A stretch of DNA of 64,000 nt from Rattus norvegicus. Its lineage: Eukaryota; Chordata; Mammalia; Rodentia; Muridae. The stretch is taken from NCBI RefSeq assembly GCF_036323735.1, contig NC_086025.1:106796188-106860187 (forward strand), in the 5' to 3' direction. The position numbers were made by a program, and so were the translations under genes. Position 1 is the first letter of the stretch. Each line of letters opens with the position of its first letter. This document shows positions 45,676-57,836 of the stretch, piece after piece. The notes under the pieces were generated by a model. The model ran no database searches. It was given only the letters and a program-made list of their open reading frames with translations, and was not told where the DNA came from.

Positions 45676-46964
45676 ATGCCTGAAGCTCTGAGAGGCACTG
45701 AGAGCCCCAGAAGTCACACGGCCAGGAAGACCCAATGGCAGGCCAGGAATCTGTCAATCATGTGTTCTCCACCTCATTGCTACTTTGGGGAGAAAAGCTA
45801 CCATAATCCACACAGCTCTCTTGGGAAGTGGCTTCCCCCCCAGCCATGGCCCTGGCAATGGGTTTCTAGATACTTCTGGGCTAACAAGGCCATATGAGAA
45901 AGCCCTGCACACTGGCCTTCTTTAACTCCTCCTGATACCCCAGGCCTCAGTCCTACATGACCCAGAAGATGTACCAAGGGGCCTCTGTAAGGTTTCTTCT
46001 GCCTTCCACAAGCCATCCACACTCCTCAACACACTAGCATTCCTGAATCACAGCTCAGAGGCATCACCCTGCAACAGACTGAATATCTGTGATCCTCAAC
46101 CCTTTGAGAGAAGATCAGGTCACAAGTCCCTATGAATGGGACTAGGGCCCCTCTACATGAAGCCTTTAATGGGAGACAAGGTACCTGTGCACTGGTAGCA
46201 GCACTCACCAGACCCCAGACCCCAGCTTTGCTGACCTTGGAAAATAACCATGTGTTACTCAGAAGCCCCAGGTCTACAGTATTTTGCTGCAGCCTAACGG
46301 AGCTGAGATGGTCATGTGTGAACTGCTCAGAAGCCCTGCAGAACACAAGGCACAGCCCAGATGTCCCACAGCCAGGTTTTCGTGGCAGTCCCGACTACAC
46401 CCATCCAGAGAAAGCAAGGCCATCCTCTTGTTTCTTTATTTGCAGGCACCGACTACATCCATGGGAAGGCCACAAGGAATGTAGGAGGCGAGGGCTCCTC
46501 CCTTGGGACCTGTGCACTAACAGACAGATGCCCAGCTTAGAACCCATGGGGAACATTCCAGTAAATAGGAAGGCAGAGAAACAATGTGTAGTGCACATCG
46601 GTGAATACTTCAGACAAGAGTCTGCAAGTACTGGGCAAATACAGAGGCTCTGGGGTACAGGGCTTCCCAGCCCATGCATCTCCTGGAAGCTATCCTGAGG
46701 GTGTGCACACATAGCCTCTGGCTCCACAGTATTGGTCCTGTCCTGCGCTGTTCACACTGAGCCTCTTCCCCCTGCCCTGGGGCAGCCAGACTCTTCCCGA
46801 GTGGTGGCATCAGTTCCTGTTCACAGGGATGACACACAAGGACCATGGTGCTTCATGCACTCACAGTGTTTGATGTTACGGTGCATGTGGCTTTTGTCAT
46901 TCTGCTGGAGTTACTTTGAAGTTCCCTGATAACCAGGCGCTGAGCACGCTACCCTGTGATGACT
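45676..46964. other. Intron sequence, nothing recognised
   Basis: Several 60-188 codon frames on both strands have no family resemblance or splice context. Confidence 0.45.
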
Positions 46965-47150
46965 GGCCACACTCGTATCTCCCTTTGTGAAGTATTTGTT
47001 CAGAGCTTCTGGCAGCTTTTTAAATTAGGTCGTTCATCTTACTATGGAACTAGGAACTAGGATCATCCTTCAGGTTCCAAACCTGAGTCTTTAGTCATCC
47101 ATGTTTGGAGAATATTTTCTCCCAGTCTGATGCCATTTTTTTTCCCTAAG
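46965..47150 (-). mobile_element. Ancient L1 fragment
   Basis: Plus text 'tgtgaagtatttgttcagag', 'gctttttaaattaggtcgtt', 'gagaatattttctcccagtc' is the complement of the old-L1 string found near the ORF2 end. Confidence 0.65.
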
Positions 47151-48394
47151 AGAATCATCTGATAAGCAGAGGCAATTCGTGCGACGGAGCTCTCATGATC
47201 AATTCCTTGTCTCTTGGTTAGTTCCCTGTGTCCTTGGTCTAAGAAACCTTAGGTCCCAAGAATATACTGAATGCTTCCACAAGTGTTTTGATCAGGTCTA
47301 TGATACGTGGACACTCGAACCTGCACAGGACACAACCTTGCTTCAGAAGGAGCCCTATGTGCTAGTGTCAGCCGTGGCAGGGGACAAAGACAGTGGTAAA
47401 AGAGAGACAAACATGGTGGCTGCCTCTACTACGTACTGGGAGACCCCTAGCACCTCACCTGACATCCTGCATCCTGAACATGACAACAGATGCTAGTGAT
47501 GGTGGCCTCAGCCAGGACCCTTGTGGCCAAATACAAGTGACAGGAAACTGAGGGCCCAAGACTTGGCCGCCATGCTCCCGTAGACCTATCACTGATAGAA
47601 GGCTGGAACAGTCCTGTAATCTAGCCTCTCCTTCCCCCGGATGAGTGTAACATAGTAGCAAATGGTGGTCCTTCCCTACAGATGGAACTGAAATTACTTG
47701 AGACCCTAGAAAAGCTCTCCATGGAGAAAGCCTGGGCACAACTGTTTTCCAGCACTGCGCTGCCACTGATCGGGAAGCTTCCAGTGGACACGAGTGCTGG
47801 AAGCCTGGGGGCAAAGCTGTGCTGGGCTAACGTGGGCAGCAACAGCGTGAGGATCTGAGGGAGTACAAAATGGTCCCAGGCAAAATCTTGAGATGCAATC
47901 AAGTCCCCACACTCATTTCTGAACCCCCGTTCTGCGGGGGTGAGGGAGGATATTAATCAGCACATCCTTGTCCTGATTTTTCAGCAGGCTGAGTAGTCAC
48001 AACCTCTGAGTCCAGGGCCCAGATGTTTATGCTAATTTCTAGCAGAAGCATCTCAAAAACACTTAAGATGAGAGGCCTTAGTCATGAGATGGGTCATTTT
48101 GGCTCACCACTCTAGTTCCAACTGCAAAGTAGGCTGAGACCCGCTTTGTTCTAACATCAGAAGAAAAGTGGTGGCGTTGTTGGAACATTCTGGCAGGATA
48201 GGGCAGGTCTGAGCCATAGTCCATTGAATTGCCAGCTTTGCCATCTTGCCTCTCTGAGAAAGAGAGCACAGTCTAATGTTTTGGTGGCTAGAAAGACTAA
48301 ATGAAGTAATATGGACAGTTAGGAAAGGTCTACAGTTCTCAGTGGGTGTTCAAAACAATGGGATACATGACTGTCACTGAAGACATGGGGTACA
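47151..48394. other. Intron sequence, nothing recognised
   Basis: Unique-looking intron without a nameable element. Confidence 0.45.
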
Positions 48395-48457
48395 GGGTGT
48401 CCCATCCTATGCAAGAGCTGCAGGTGCTCTTAACATCTAAGCTATCTCTCCAGCCCC
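48395..48457 (-). mobile_element. B3/B2 head fragment
   Basis: Plus 'gcaggtgctcttaacatcta' and 'agctatctctccagcccca' complement the first 60 bases of the SINE. Confidence 0.7.
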
Positions 48458-49126
48458 ATGGACAGGCTTAACATCACAAAATCAGTCAGCCAGGAATGCC
48501 TTCGAAACTATAAGAACGCACAGCGCTCTACAGACCAAAGCACCATGGGAAAGAGCTTTGGGATACAGCTAGTCTGGGCACTCTCCAGTAGACAAGACAC
48601 AGACACAGTGTGTTTTCTACACAATGTCTGCGGTTATCGTGCAGAAAGATTACATATCCAAAATTACACATAATTACCACTAAGCCTGAAGCAATGGCGC
48701 ACACACATAGGCACAGCGAGGTACCTGGAGGCTAGAACAAAAGAGTCACTTGAGTCCCACGGTGGATCAACGTGGGCAGCATGGAGTGATGCCTACCTAA
48801 AAACACTTCATTTAGTTTAGAAAATTAATTTTCCTTCATATACATTAAAAAAGAAAAAGCTAAAAAATGCTAAGACCAATCACTTTTCAACTTCTGTCTA
48901 CTTTATAAAGAATTCTTCACTGGACTGAAATCTCTATGAATTGTGTTTTCTAAGCTACAGCTCCAAATAGAACAGAACCTTGAAAGGACATCAAAAACTA
49001 AGAAAAGTGGTGAATTCAGAAAATGGGAAGACAATGTACCATCTAGCATTATGATGTCAACGGGAAATTCCCAAAACGTGTCATCTAAGCCAGGCAATGA
49101 GATAAAACACAAAATACAAGCAAGCA

Positions 49127-49308
49127 GGGGCTGGAGGGATGGCCTAGAGGTTAAGAGCACTGACTGTTCCTCCAGACGTCCTGAGTGCAAATCCCAGCAA
49201 CCACATGGTGGCTCACAGCCATCTGTAATGGGATCTGATGCCCTCTCTGGTGTATCTGAAGGCAGCTACAGTGTGATTATATATAATAAATACATAAATC
49301 TTTAAAAA
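49127..49308 (+). mobile_element. B2 SINE with target duplication
   Basis: 'ggggctggagggatggccta', 'gttaagagcactgactgttc', 'cagctacagtgtgattatat' plus A tail. Flanks 'aaaatacaagcaagca' (49111-49126) and 'aaaatacaaacaagca' (49309-49324) differ at one base. Confidence 0.96.
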
Positions 49309-49477
49309 AAAATACAAACAAGCAAAACAAAACCAGAAACTAAAAAAGAAAACTGGTAAGTCATGGAAGACGGCTACTAAGTGTTTCTCTTTGGCTGAGA
49401 ATGCAGCTCTTTAATACAGACATTCTATATTCATAGAATGAAAGACAATATTGTTCATTTTGCTTTTTAGAGAGGTT

Positions 49478-49610
49478 GGGGAGGCTGAGACAGGGTCTTG
49501 CTATGTTGTCTAGGCTAGTCTAAAACTCACTATGTAACCAGAGTGACCTTGAACTCTCCACCCTCCTCCCACACCCTGCAGAGGTCATGGGTGCATACTA
49601 CTAAGACAGC
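49478..49610 (-). mobile_element. B1-like SINE, old
   Basis: Plus 'gagacagggtcttgctatgt', 'tgtctaggctagtctaaaac' and 'agtgaccttgaactctccac' are the complement of a B1 body. Confidence 0.7.
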
Positions 49611-49654
49611 TACTGTGGCTAAACTTCCCAGATTCATCTACAGAGTCAATGAAA

Positions 49655-49795
49655 TCTACATCTGAATCCTTGCTGGCTTCTTTGAAAAAACTAACAGGCT
49701 TATCCCAAACTTCATATGGAAAGGCACGAGACCCAGAATAGCCAGAAAAAAATCTTGAAAAAGGTAAATTTCCAACACTAAAATTTACCATACAA
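49655..49795 (+). mobile_element. L1 ORF2 fragment
   Basis: 'ttcatatggaaaggcacgag', 'acccagaatagccagaaaaa', 'atcttgaaaaaggtaaattt' follow the conserved L1 ORF2 text. Confidence 0.75.
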
Positions 49796-49796
49796 G

Positions 49797-49940
49797 TTTA
49801 AGCATGGTGGCAGGTGCTTGCAATCCCAGCACTTGGGAGCATGGATCAGAAGGCCCAGAATTTGAGGATAGCCTGGTCTACATAGCAAGTACCAGACTAG
49901 CCTGGGCTACATAGAAACATCCTGTCAAAAGGAAACCAGT
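49797..49940 (+). mobile_element. B1 SINE, diverged
   Basis: 'aagcatggtggcaggtgctt', 'gcaatcccagcacttgggag', 'agcctggtctacatagcaag'. Confidence 0.8.
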
Positions 49941-50054
49941 GGTGCTTTGGGCTCAGTGATCTCTCCTGAACCACACCAAAAGCATATGCAGTGCACTAAC
50001 ACAGAGAAACCGGATTTCGTCCAAGGCAGAAAGGCACGTCTGTGAACAATATCA

Positions 50055-50195
50055 TAGATGGGCAGGGCCATGGCGGTGGACACTTAAGTGTCTCAGCCAC
50101 TTGGACGGTGGATGGTGCTCACCACGTGAGCCTGGAATTGAAGACCAGCTTGAGCAACAGAACAAGAGTGTTGTCTCTCAGAAGACAAATAAAAA
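50055..50195 (+). mobile_element. Old B1-like SINE
   Basis: 'gccatggcggtggacactta', 'gagcctggaattgaagacca', 'gcttgagcaacagaacaaga' keep the B1/7SL layout with strong divergence. Confidence 0.5.
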
Positions 50196-50429
50196 CGGTA
50201 AAACGAGTGCATCCCTGCAGAGCAGAGGCCAGACAAGAGCACACCCTTTGCATCACACTGACGGCTCCTGCACCTGTACGAGAAGAAGAAGAGCTTGACA
50301 GTCGGGGTGGAACAGTTTGTGTTCGACATGCATGAGACTCTGAGTCCAAACTCTGGCTCCAAAACTAGATACGAGCTGGAAAGGACTGTAGTGGAGATGT
50401 GCGGATGGCCGGTGAGCACAGGAAAAGGA

Positions 50430-50900
50430 GCGCAACAACACGGGCCATGAGAGAAATGCAGATTAAACCAGAGCCACGCATCACTCCCTTCCCACCACTA
50501 CAGCAGCTGCAGCCAAAGATGTAACTGGATAGGAGGCCATGAAGAGGTGGGGAGAAGAGAGCCCTCGGATCCTGCCGGTAGCCATCCTCAGCAGTCTGAC
50601 AGGACCTCAAAAAGCTAGACAGTGGTATGTGACCCAAGTGTACGTCCCACAAGGAGTGAAAACACGTTTCATAAAACCTGCATGTGACTGTTCACAGTAG
50701 CATCTTTCAACAGCCAACGATAATAATAATTAATAATAATAATAATGGGAAGCCCCTGCTGTCCACTGGGGCATAAAAGGAAAGCCAGACCTGTAAATAA
50801 AGTGGCCATCGTCCGGCCACAGAAAGGAAGCACGTACTGACTTCCACTATGGTGGGGACAAACTTGGAAACCTGCGCCAGGCAAGCTAGTTGGGTGATGA
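50430..50900 (+). mobile_element. Ancient L1 ORF2 3' end
   Basis: 'gagagaaatgcagattaaac', 'gggagaagagagccctcgga', 'ttcacagtagcatctttcaa', 'cagccaacgataataataat' (with a (TAA)n expansion at 50722-50748), 'gtccggccacagaaaggaag' follow the L1 3' layout. Confidence 0.6.
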
Positions 50901-52644
50901 GGACAGGCACCATCCTCGGGCTAGTGGGCATCCTAGTGTTGGCTGTACTGCTCTGGCAATCTTCCAGATCGCTCTCCCAAATAAAAAACCAAGTCTGCTC
51001 TGCATAACAAATATGAAATGATAAAAACAATTCCTCACAGGAGGGCCTGGAAGTGTAAAATGCAGAGAGGCCGCGAAGCTCTTCGTGGGACGCCTTGCAT
51101 CCCTACCAACGGTCGCTGCTGTCATTGCTCTGAGCGGTGCCGTTCGTTCGAGACAGCAGCCGGATGAATCATGCGTCAGAGATTAATAAGTGTCTCGTCT
51201 CTGACTAGCACTGTGCCTGCACAGAGAAGCCCCCATCCCTTCTCCAGCGTCTGCATGTATTGTCAGAGTCGCCCACTGAAAACAGCTTTAACATTCACCT
51301 CAGCTGTACCCTCTGAAGGTAAATACATACCCTGGAACCTCTAAAAGCAGTGGCTGCCGTACTCTCTGTTTCTGCATCTGTTTACATTCTGCCTTGTTCT
51401 AAAGAAGAATCTAAAATCAATTTTTTAAACACACACAATTTAAGAGCAGTAACAACCAAAAGATAAAAATCAAGGTGAAAACATGAGATTATAGTTAAAT
51501 AAAACCAGAGGAAGTTTCGATCAGGAAAATGCCTGCCAGGAAGTAAATGTTATTATTAAGGTATCTGTGGACTTGACGCTAAGGTTCCTAACAACTAAAG
51601 TGGAGAAGGAAATCCAAGATTCCCCAAGCCATGAGACCACAGTGACTTGCAAGTCCTCAAAGAGGGATTCTCGAGTATCCCTCTCACCCAACGTTAAAAT
51701 CACAGCCGCCTGCAGGGCACAGAGGTCTGGCTTCTCTTATCACTTTTTCTGATCATAGTGGTGATCTGAATCTCAGCTCAATAGGCAGTGCCTTGTCCAA
51801 GTCGGAGGCCAGGGGAAGAGCAGAGCTGGCCCCCAAGACCACCTGATAGTCTCCGCAGATCTCTGATCCTCAGACTTCCACTCTCCTGAGGACTCTAAGT
51901 CAAGCCACACACCAGAATCCTGTTAGACCAGAAATGTCTCAGTTCTCTCTCCTTCTTCCTTTGCAGTAAGGAATGTAGCAGATGACCTTCCTCCCTCCCC
52001 ATTCAATGGTTTCCTCGTGTGGATTCCTCCACGGACTGTCCTTGGAAGCCACTGGCCAGCTGGCCAGCTCTGACCTGTCACAGCATTACCTCAGCCCCTT
52101 CTGTAAGTGACACCCTTCCTTCCCCACTCTCCCAGCCATCTGACTCTGAGCTCAACCTGACAGGAGTACTAGGGCTGCAACCACCCTGGTGCCTACCCGG
52201 CTCTTGCAGGGTTTCCTTAGCAACAGCTTCATTAAGGAAACCCATCAAAAAAGAAATGTGCGGAGGCTGTTCTTGCATGTGAACGGAGTAGCCTGCATAA
52301 AATCTGAATGGAAAGAAAATTAACCAAAGACAAAGAGGTTGAAAGTCCCCTTAAAAGTCTCATAAAGGAAAATGTTTTTAAAGGGCACCAATCATTCCGG
52401 AACTTAAAGATGTGAGGAGGGGGAGGAACGGGCCTTGGTGTGACCCTGAGATGCTGGTCTAGTTTTGCAAACACTTCCTCACTAGCACTTTCTCTTAAGG
52501 TCACCTGCCATTTTCTGTTGAAAACAAAAATGTATTCAGTACCTGGCGCAGGTAGGGGTGGGGGAAGTGGAGCCACAGGACGGTGGGGTTTTTTTGGAAT
52601 CACAGCAAGGGGGATTTAAAGAACAATAGGAGGCTTTGTGAGCT
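50901..52644. other. Intron sequence, mostly unassigned
   Basis: Weak MIR-like text at 51770-51840 ('gtgccttgtccaagtcggag'). Otherwise nothing I can name. Confidence 0.4.
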
Positions 52645-52695
52645 GAGCTGGGTCTCACCCTCAGTTTCCCCATCTTTAAAACTGGCTGCAACTGG
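52645..52695 (-). mobile_element. MIR core fragment
   Basis: 'ctcagtttccccatctttaa' followed by 'aactggctgc' is the complement of the MIR core end. Confidence 0.5.
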
Positions 52696-53690
52696 TGAGG
52701 AAGCTGTCCAGACCTCTCTGGTGTCTGTTTAGCCCCAGATGGAGCCGCTACAAGCCCTGCAAGCCAGCTGCTGGGGAGACAGCCAGCACAGCCTTTCTTT
52801 GTTGCGCCTTATTCTGCATTGCAACAATGCTTATGTTCCTGGGATGAATGCCTCCTGAGCTGCCCCATAGAAGGGATCCAGTGGGAGCCTGTTCTCTTTT
52901 TCTGTGGCTCTGACTCACTTGGGAATTGTTTACTTCCACATCTATTGTTTACCAGCGGATTCCCGCTCCACTCCTCTCCCACTCGGCTCCGCCAGTGCAG
53001 ACCATGACTGCAGCTCACTGGACTCTGGAGCAGGCAAGCAGGTGGACAGACATGCTTTGCCTAGTCTGGCTCCTGCCCATCCCAGATGGGAGGGAGGCGA
53101 AGGAACCGGAAGGGTGCATGAAAACACGTCCCAGAGACCCCTCACCTCTAAGCCACCATCTTATTTGGTGCTGGGGCCCTTGTTCCCTTTTCCAAGTTCT
53201 CCCTCTGTGGGTATGGCTGGCCACATTTAGACCGTAGAATCTCAAGGAACAGATTCGTAATTCAAGAAGAATGTGAATGGATGCCAGTGAGGTCTGCGGC
53301 CTCCTCACAACCCTGGTGTTCCCAGCGGATATATGTCACTAAGTGTGTATGCATTCCTGTAGCATTTGCAATTTTCAAGGAGTGGCTGTGAGTGAGACCC
53401 AGCTCAGCTCACGAAGTCTCCCATTGTTCTTTAAATTCTATTCGCTGTGATTCCAAAAGCCCAACCATTCTGGGCTTGCTCTCCACAGAAGACAGGCTGA
53501 AAGGGTGCAGGGCTCCTCCAGCCCAAACGGAGGAAATGATGACTGGAGTCCCAGCCCCTCTCTTCTCATGAACCTTGTCCTTTGCCTGTGAAACCTTCAT
53601 GGCCAGATCTGTACACTGTCAGCTATTTGCTGCCATTTGGGAGCACCAGATAATTACTACAAACCACTTGCCTAAACCAGTCAACACACG

Positions 53691-53739
53691 CAGGTCACCC
53701 TGTGCCTGCACATGCAGGTCACCCTGTGCCTGCACGCAG
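53691..53739. repeat. Tandem duplication, 24-bp unit, two copies
   Basis: GCAGGTCACCCTGTGCCTGC occurs twice with a 24-bp period. Confidence 0.85.
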
Positions 53740-53811
53740 AAGAAGGATCCTGCGTCTACTTTGCAGAGCACCGCTAAAGCCCAATGTCTCATTCTCCAGG
53801 TCTGAGTTTTT

Positions 53812-53942
53812 GGTTTTCCGAGACAGGGTTTCTCTGGAACTGGACTCCCTTCGTAGACCAGGCTGGCCTGAAACTCAAGAGATCTGCCTACCTCTGCTTC
53901 CTGAGTGCTGGGATTAAAGGCCTGTGCCACTACCGGCTCATG
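53812..53942 (-). mobile_element. B1 SINE
   Basis: Plus 'gagacagggtttctctggaa', 'gaccaggctggcctgaaact', 'gagtgctgggattaaaggcc' complement B1. Confidence 0.92.
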
Positions 53943-55059
53943 CAAGGCTTCTTAAGGACAGATGGAACCTGCACTAATCACATCTCCACGCCTTCCAAAA
54001 TGTCCACCATTTGCTGAAGTCCTTCGTTACCATCAGCTCCACAGTGGAACACACTTGAATAAGAACCAAAAGCTTGTTCTATTTCAGAAAAACTACGGGT
54101 CCTTCTCTTTACTGTGATTATAAAATCACACCAGAAATCATTATTTCACTGCCTTGTCAACTAGCAGACAAACATCAGGATGAGTCAAAGACCGCAAAGT
54201 GCCTTCCTCTTGGGCAGAATACGAAAGGCCAGGCTGGTAACCGCCCTGTGCCGCAGGGCCACCATTGCCACGGAGTATTGCTGCCCTCTAGTGTTTGCCA
54301 GACGCTGAGCACTGCCATAGCAGAACTGATCCAGACTGCAGTGCCCAACTGTGAATACCCTTTGCAGTGAGTCCAAATCCCCTCCCTTTAATCTGCGAAT
54401 CTGACTTCAGTAAGTGCAGAGAGTGAAGACCCACAGGACTGTAGAGGCGGAGCAGGGCTGGGGTGCCTGGCAGCCTCCCAGTACTCCAAACCAAGTAAGC
54501 CCAACAGACTCCATTTCCCAGACCTTCCAGGTCTGCTGGGAGCCTCTTCTGTGGTCAAAGCTGTCTCCTGAAGCCCTGGGCCTGATGATAACAGCAGTAG
54601 CCCACTGCAGAGCAGTGGAGGGACACAGGACCATATAATCTAAACCCAGCCTCCTGGCTACAACAAACTTCAAGGCTTCCCTGGACCCTTTCCAGTCTAC
54701 CTGATGCGGCCTAGCACTCTGCACTCGGAAGCACGGCTTACATCAGGGTCCCACCCTCTTGCCCTGTGTGTTGCCCTCCCTGTCCACTGGCAAACCTACA
54801 CCAGCTTGACCCCAGCTGGCTCTCCACGCTCCAGGCCAGTGAGGCTCTAGCAGCCAACCTCTGCTCTTCAGCCACTTTGGCAGTCACTTCCCCTTGTCAT
54901 GGCTCCATGTCTGTGGGGCAGGCACTGGTGGGTCTTCAATGTCCAGGGCCTCAGTCAGTGCATAGTTCTCTAAGTTTGTATATACCTGGCATGGGGCATC
55001 CCACTCTCCAGTCCTCTACAAGGACTAGAGCCTCAGCATCCCTAAAAACCATAGCTTCA
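53943..55059. other. Intron sequence, nothing recognised
   Basis: Unique-looking intron between SINEs. Confidence 0.45.
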
Positions 55060-55243
55060 GGGGCAGGCGGGACGGCTCAACAGGTGAAGGTACTTGTCAC
55101 TAAGCCTAATTTACATTCAATACCCAGGACCCATAAGGAGGAGGAGAGAACAGACTATCCAAGTGGTCCTCTGAGCACTTGCATGCTGTGGCACACGTGC
55201 CCACATGCATGTGCAGATATGCACAAATAAAATAAATACAACT

Positions 55244-55246
<3 letters not shown>
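55060..55246 (+). mobile_element. B3A/B4-type tRNA-derived SINE
   Basis: 'gcgggacggctcaacaggtg', 'cttgtcactaagcctaattt', 'catgctgtggcacacgtgcc', then 'caaataaaataaatacaact'. Confidence 0.75.

Positions 55247-55296
<50 letters not shown>
55247..55296. repeat. (AC)n microsatellite on SINE tail
   Basis: About 24 AC units directly following the SINE. Confidence 0.97.
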
Positions 55297-55724
55297 CTTG
55301 GCCTAGTATTGAATCCTGGGTTGAACCAAGTCAAACAGTAACTTTCAGCATTACTAGAGACTGACACCTATCTCCTCTTGGGCCATTTCCCAGGTAACTA
55401 AAGCTTCTATGGCAAAGTACCAGGTTTTTGCCTCTTCTGGAAACCAACAGAGAACAGAACTTGGGGACCTCCCCTAGCCTTCCCTAAGGGCCCAGGGTGC
55501 ACCTGGCTCCCAGTGCGCCCCCACTTTGAGGTCTTGGGTGCTCTTACCCCACATGAAATGGCCAGCAATCCTGGGGCAAGCTTCCTTTATGGGCCTCATT
55601 CTGTGTTCGTCTCTCCCTCTGTGGTTGACCTGACAACAGACACCTCAGCTACTTAGAGGTGGCCTCACTCTGGTGACTGAGGGCAGCACAGGGCTCTACA
55701 GCAAGCAAGGCTCAGAGAGGTCAA
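55297..55724. other. Intron sequence, nothing recognised
   Basis: Unique-looking intron. Confidence 0.45.
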
Positions 55725-55852
55725 GGAGCTATAGGTCCAGGCAGTTGTAAGCCACCTGATGTGGGTGCTGGGGGTGGAACTCTGGTCCTTTGCAAGAGCA
55801 AGCACTATGTGCTCATAGCCAGGGCCATCGCCACAGCCTCTGGTTGACTCTA
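55725..55852 (-). mobile_element. B3 SINE
   Basis: Plus 'ttgtaagccacctgatgtgg', 'gtgctgggggtggaactctg' and 'gtcctttgcaagagcaagca' complement the B3 body. Confidence 0.75.
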
Positions 55853-57082
55853 TTAAGTCATCTTCCTTCAAAAAGAAATCTCTAAAGTGAGTGTGGCAGT
55901 TATGGGTGTAGTGAGCACAGGTGATAGGGATGGATGTCTGGCTGTCAGCACGCTTTCTGCCTGTTCTGGTGGGATTAGCTCAAGTCCCTGCTGCCCTCTA
56001 CTCTGCCTACATGGTGGCCTACTGCTGCACCTCACATTTATCCAGCTCAACAGTGGTCTCATCTGCCCACAGGATGTCAACTGATGAAGGTCAAGTGGCA
56101 GTCTGCAATTACTGTACCTGACCTTGTCCTCCTCAGACACCAGTCTTTCTGTTTCAGCCTATCTGCCTTCCCCAAACAGTTCAGACTCAGATATCTTATG
56201 CTTTCCTAGAGGTCCACCCATGCCGCACCCTCCTCTACCCAGATCTTGCCTTACTCTGCTCTTAGAGCAGACTCCAGCATTTGCACCCTTTGGCTGAGAC
56301 TTAGCCCTCTCTGTTCCCTCCCCCTCCCCATCCTAGTGGCTTCTCCCTCTGCTGCCAGCATGGCTTCTGTGATGTGTGTCACTCATACACCACTCAACAC
56401 CTGTCTTCCCTATGAGGCTGCCACTCGGTGATGGCAGAGTGGTCGCTTCTCTCTGTGTCTGCTTTAACAGGGTGTCCAGGGGCCAGCTGCTGTTTGTTGG
56501 AGCCCTGTCTCCAGTGGCCTGCCTCCAGATCAGTTCCACCTGGCTGCACACAGCTAACAGCCTCCAGGTTAGGGAGTGACATTGTGAGTCTGCCACTAAA
56601 TGTTTTCATGACTGTCTTATTAAATACATTCTTGGAGGGCCGGGGCTGCTGCCCCCATGGAAAAGAGCTCAGAAGGCTCTGAGTTCAATCCTTAGCATGC
56701 TCTTCAGGCTTGGAATTAACCATTTGTAAGCTGCCTGCGTTGTGTCAGGAGCTTTACAAGTCTCAGGCTTTGTAAACCAAGCAGCCCAGCTTTGCAAACA
56801 GTAAGCACTTCCCAAAGGCAAGAGCTTCCGAAGCTCAAGGCTGCAAAGCAGCAGGAGTCAATGTTATCATTCTGAATAAAAAATGCGAGAAGATGGTGAG
56901 TTTTGATTTTAAAAAATATAATACCCTAAAATGAAGACGATGGACCTCTAAATAACACACGGTTTGGTTCTTGGGCTATGACTTATTAATCTTTATGATA
57001 TCATATGATCTCTGATCTGGGCCGTGAGAGACCTATTCTAGGGGACCTGAATCACCTGCCACAGAGGCAGGAACACGCTCAC
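55853..57082. other. Intron sequence, nothing recognised
   Basis: Donor side of the intron after exon C. No nameable repeat. Confidence 0.45.
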
Positions 57083-57208
57083 CTGCCGGAGATTGATGTA
57101 CACGGCATTCTGAAGAAACTCCGAAGCTTCCATGCCACGCTTCTGAATAGCCAGGACACGCACGGCCTTGACACACGCTTCCAGCTCAATCACTCCGGCA
57201 TTCTTATA
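57083..57208 (-). CDS. Trappc9: Trappc9 internal exon C
   Basis: 126-bp exon, exactly 42 codons, phase 0 at both ends. The acceptor (tctatgcccacag) lies above 57208 and the donor GTGAGC at 57082-57077. It encodes Tyr-Lys-Asn-Ala-Gly-Val-Ile-Glu-Leu-Glu-Ala to Asn-Ala-Val-Tyr-Ile-Asn-Leu-Arg-Gln and joins exon D (ending Tyr-Tyr-Ser-Lys) to exon B (starting Leu-Ser-Glu-Glu-Glu) without a gap. Compared with the human sequence as I recall it, Ile to Val and Ser to Gly substitutions are seen. As a phase 0-0 exon it could be skipped without shifting the frame. Part of the helical region that helps assemble TRAPPII. Confidence 0.97.
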
Positions 57209-57644
57209 CTGTGGGCATAGAGAACACCTTCATCAGCAAACACCAGAGACTCTTCCAGTGCTAGCTAGGTGCCACTGAGACTCCAGACATCCCCAGCAGC
57301 ATTTGCCATGCACCAAAGCTGTTTCTGAGGGTCTGTCTTAACGGGCACCGATTGGAATAAGCCTATGACCGTCTAAGTGTGCTGTTGCTGATTAAAATCA
57401 TACAACCACAATCCTAGCTCCAGGGGCAGGAGGGCTGAGGGTTCCTCAGGACCAGAAGTGATTAGCATTTAGAAGAGTTTGGGTTTGGGGATTTAGATTT
57501 TTGAGCTAGGGATGCTCAGCCCATAATATGGATGGATGCCTTGTCATTTATCTTACTTAAATGTTGTTCTCACACCTATGGCTTTAATGCAGCTGTTGGG
57601 AATTTGTTGCTCTTTGCAGAAGACATCTGGGCTGTATGTGTTCA
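57209..57644. other. Intron sequence upstream of exon C, nothing recognised
   Basis: Contains only the acceptor region in transcript sense. Confidence 0.45.
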
Positions 57645-57836
57645 GTGACCCTCCCTCCCTCCCTCTCTCCCTCCCTCCCTCTCTCTCTCTCTCTCTTTTC
57701 CAGATAGGGTTTTTCTGTGGTTTCCCTGGCTGTTCTGGATTCACTTTATAGACCAGGCTGGCCTTGAACTAACAGGATCCACCTGCCTCTACCTCCCAAG
57801 TGCCGGGATTAAAGGTGTGCACCACCATGTCCAGCT
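57645..57836 (-). mobile_element. B1 SINE with (CCCT)n/(CT)n tail
   Basis: 'gaccaggctggccttgaact', 'tgccgggattaaaggtgtgc' and 'accaccatgtccagct' at 57696-57836 complement B1. The pyrimidine run at 57648-57695 is its purine tail on the other strand. Confidence 0.93.

Noticed and set aside
46132..46698. 188-codon plus frame
   Set aside because: No domain, no homology I recognise, no splice or promoter context, and it is opposite to the host gene.
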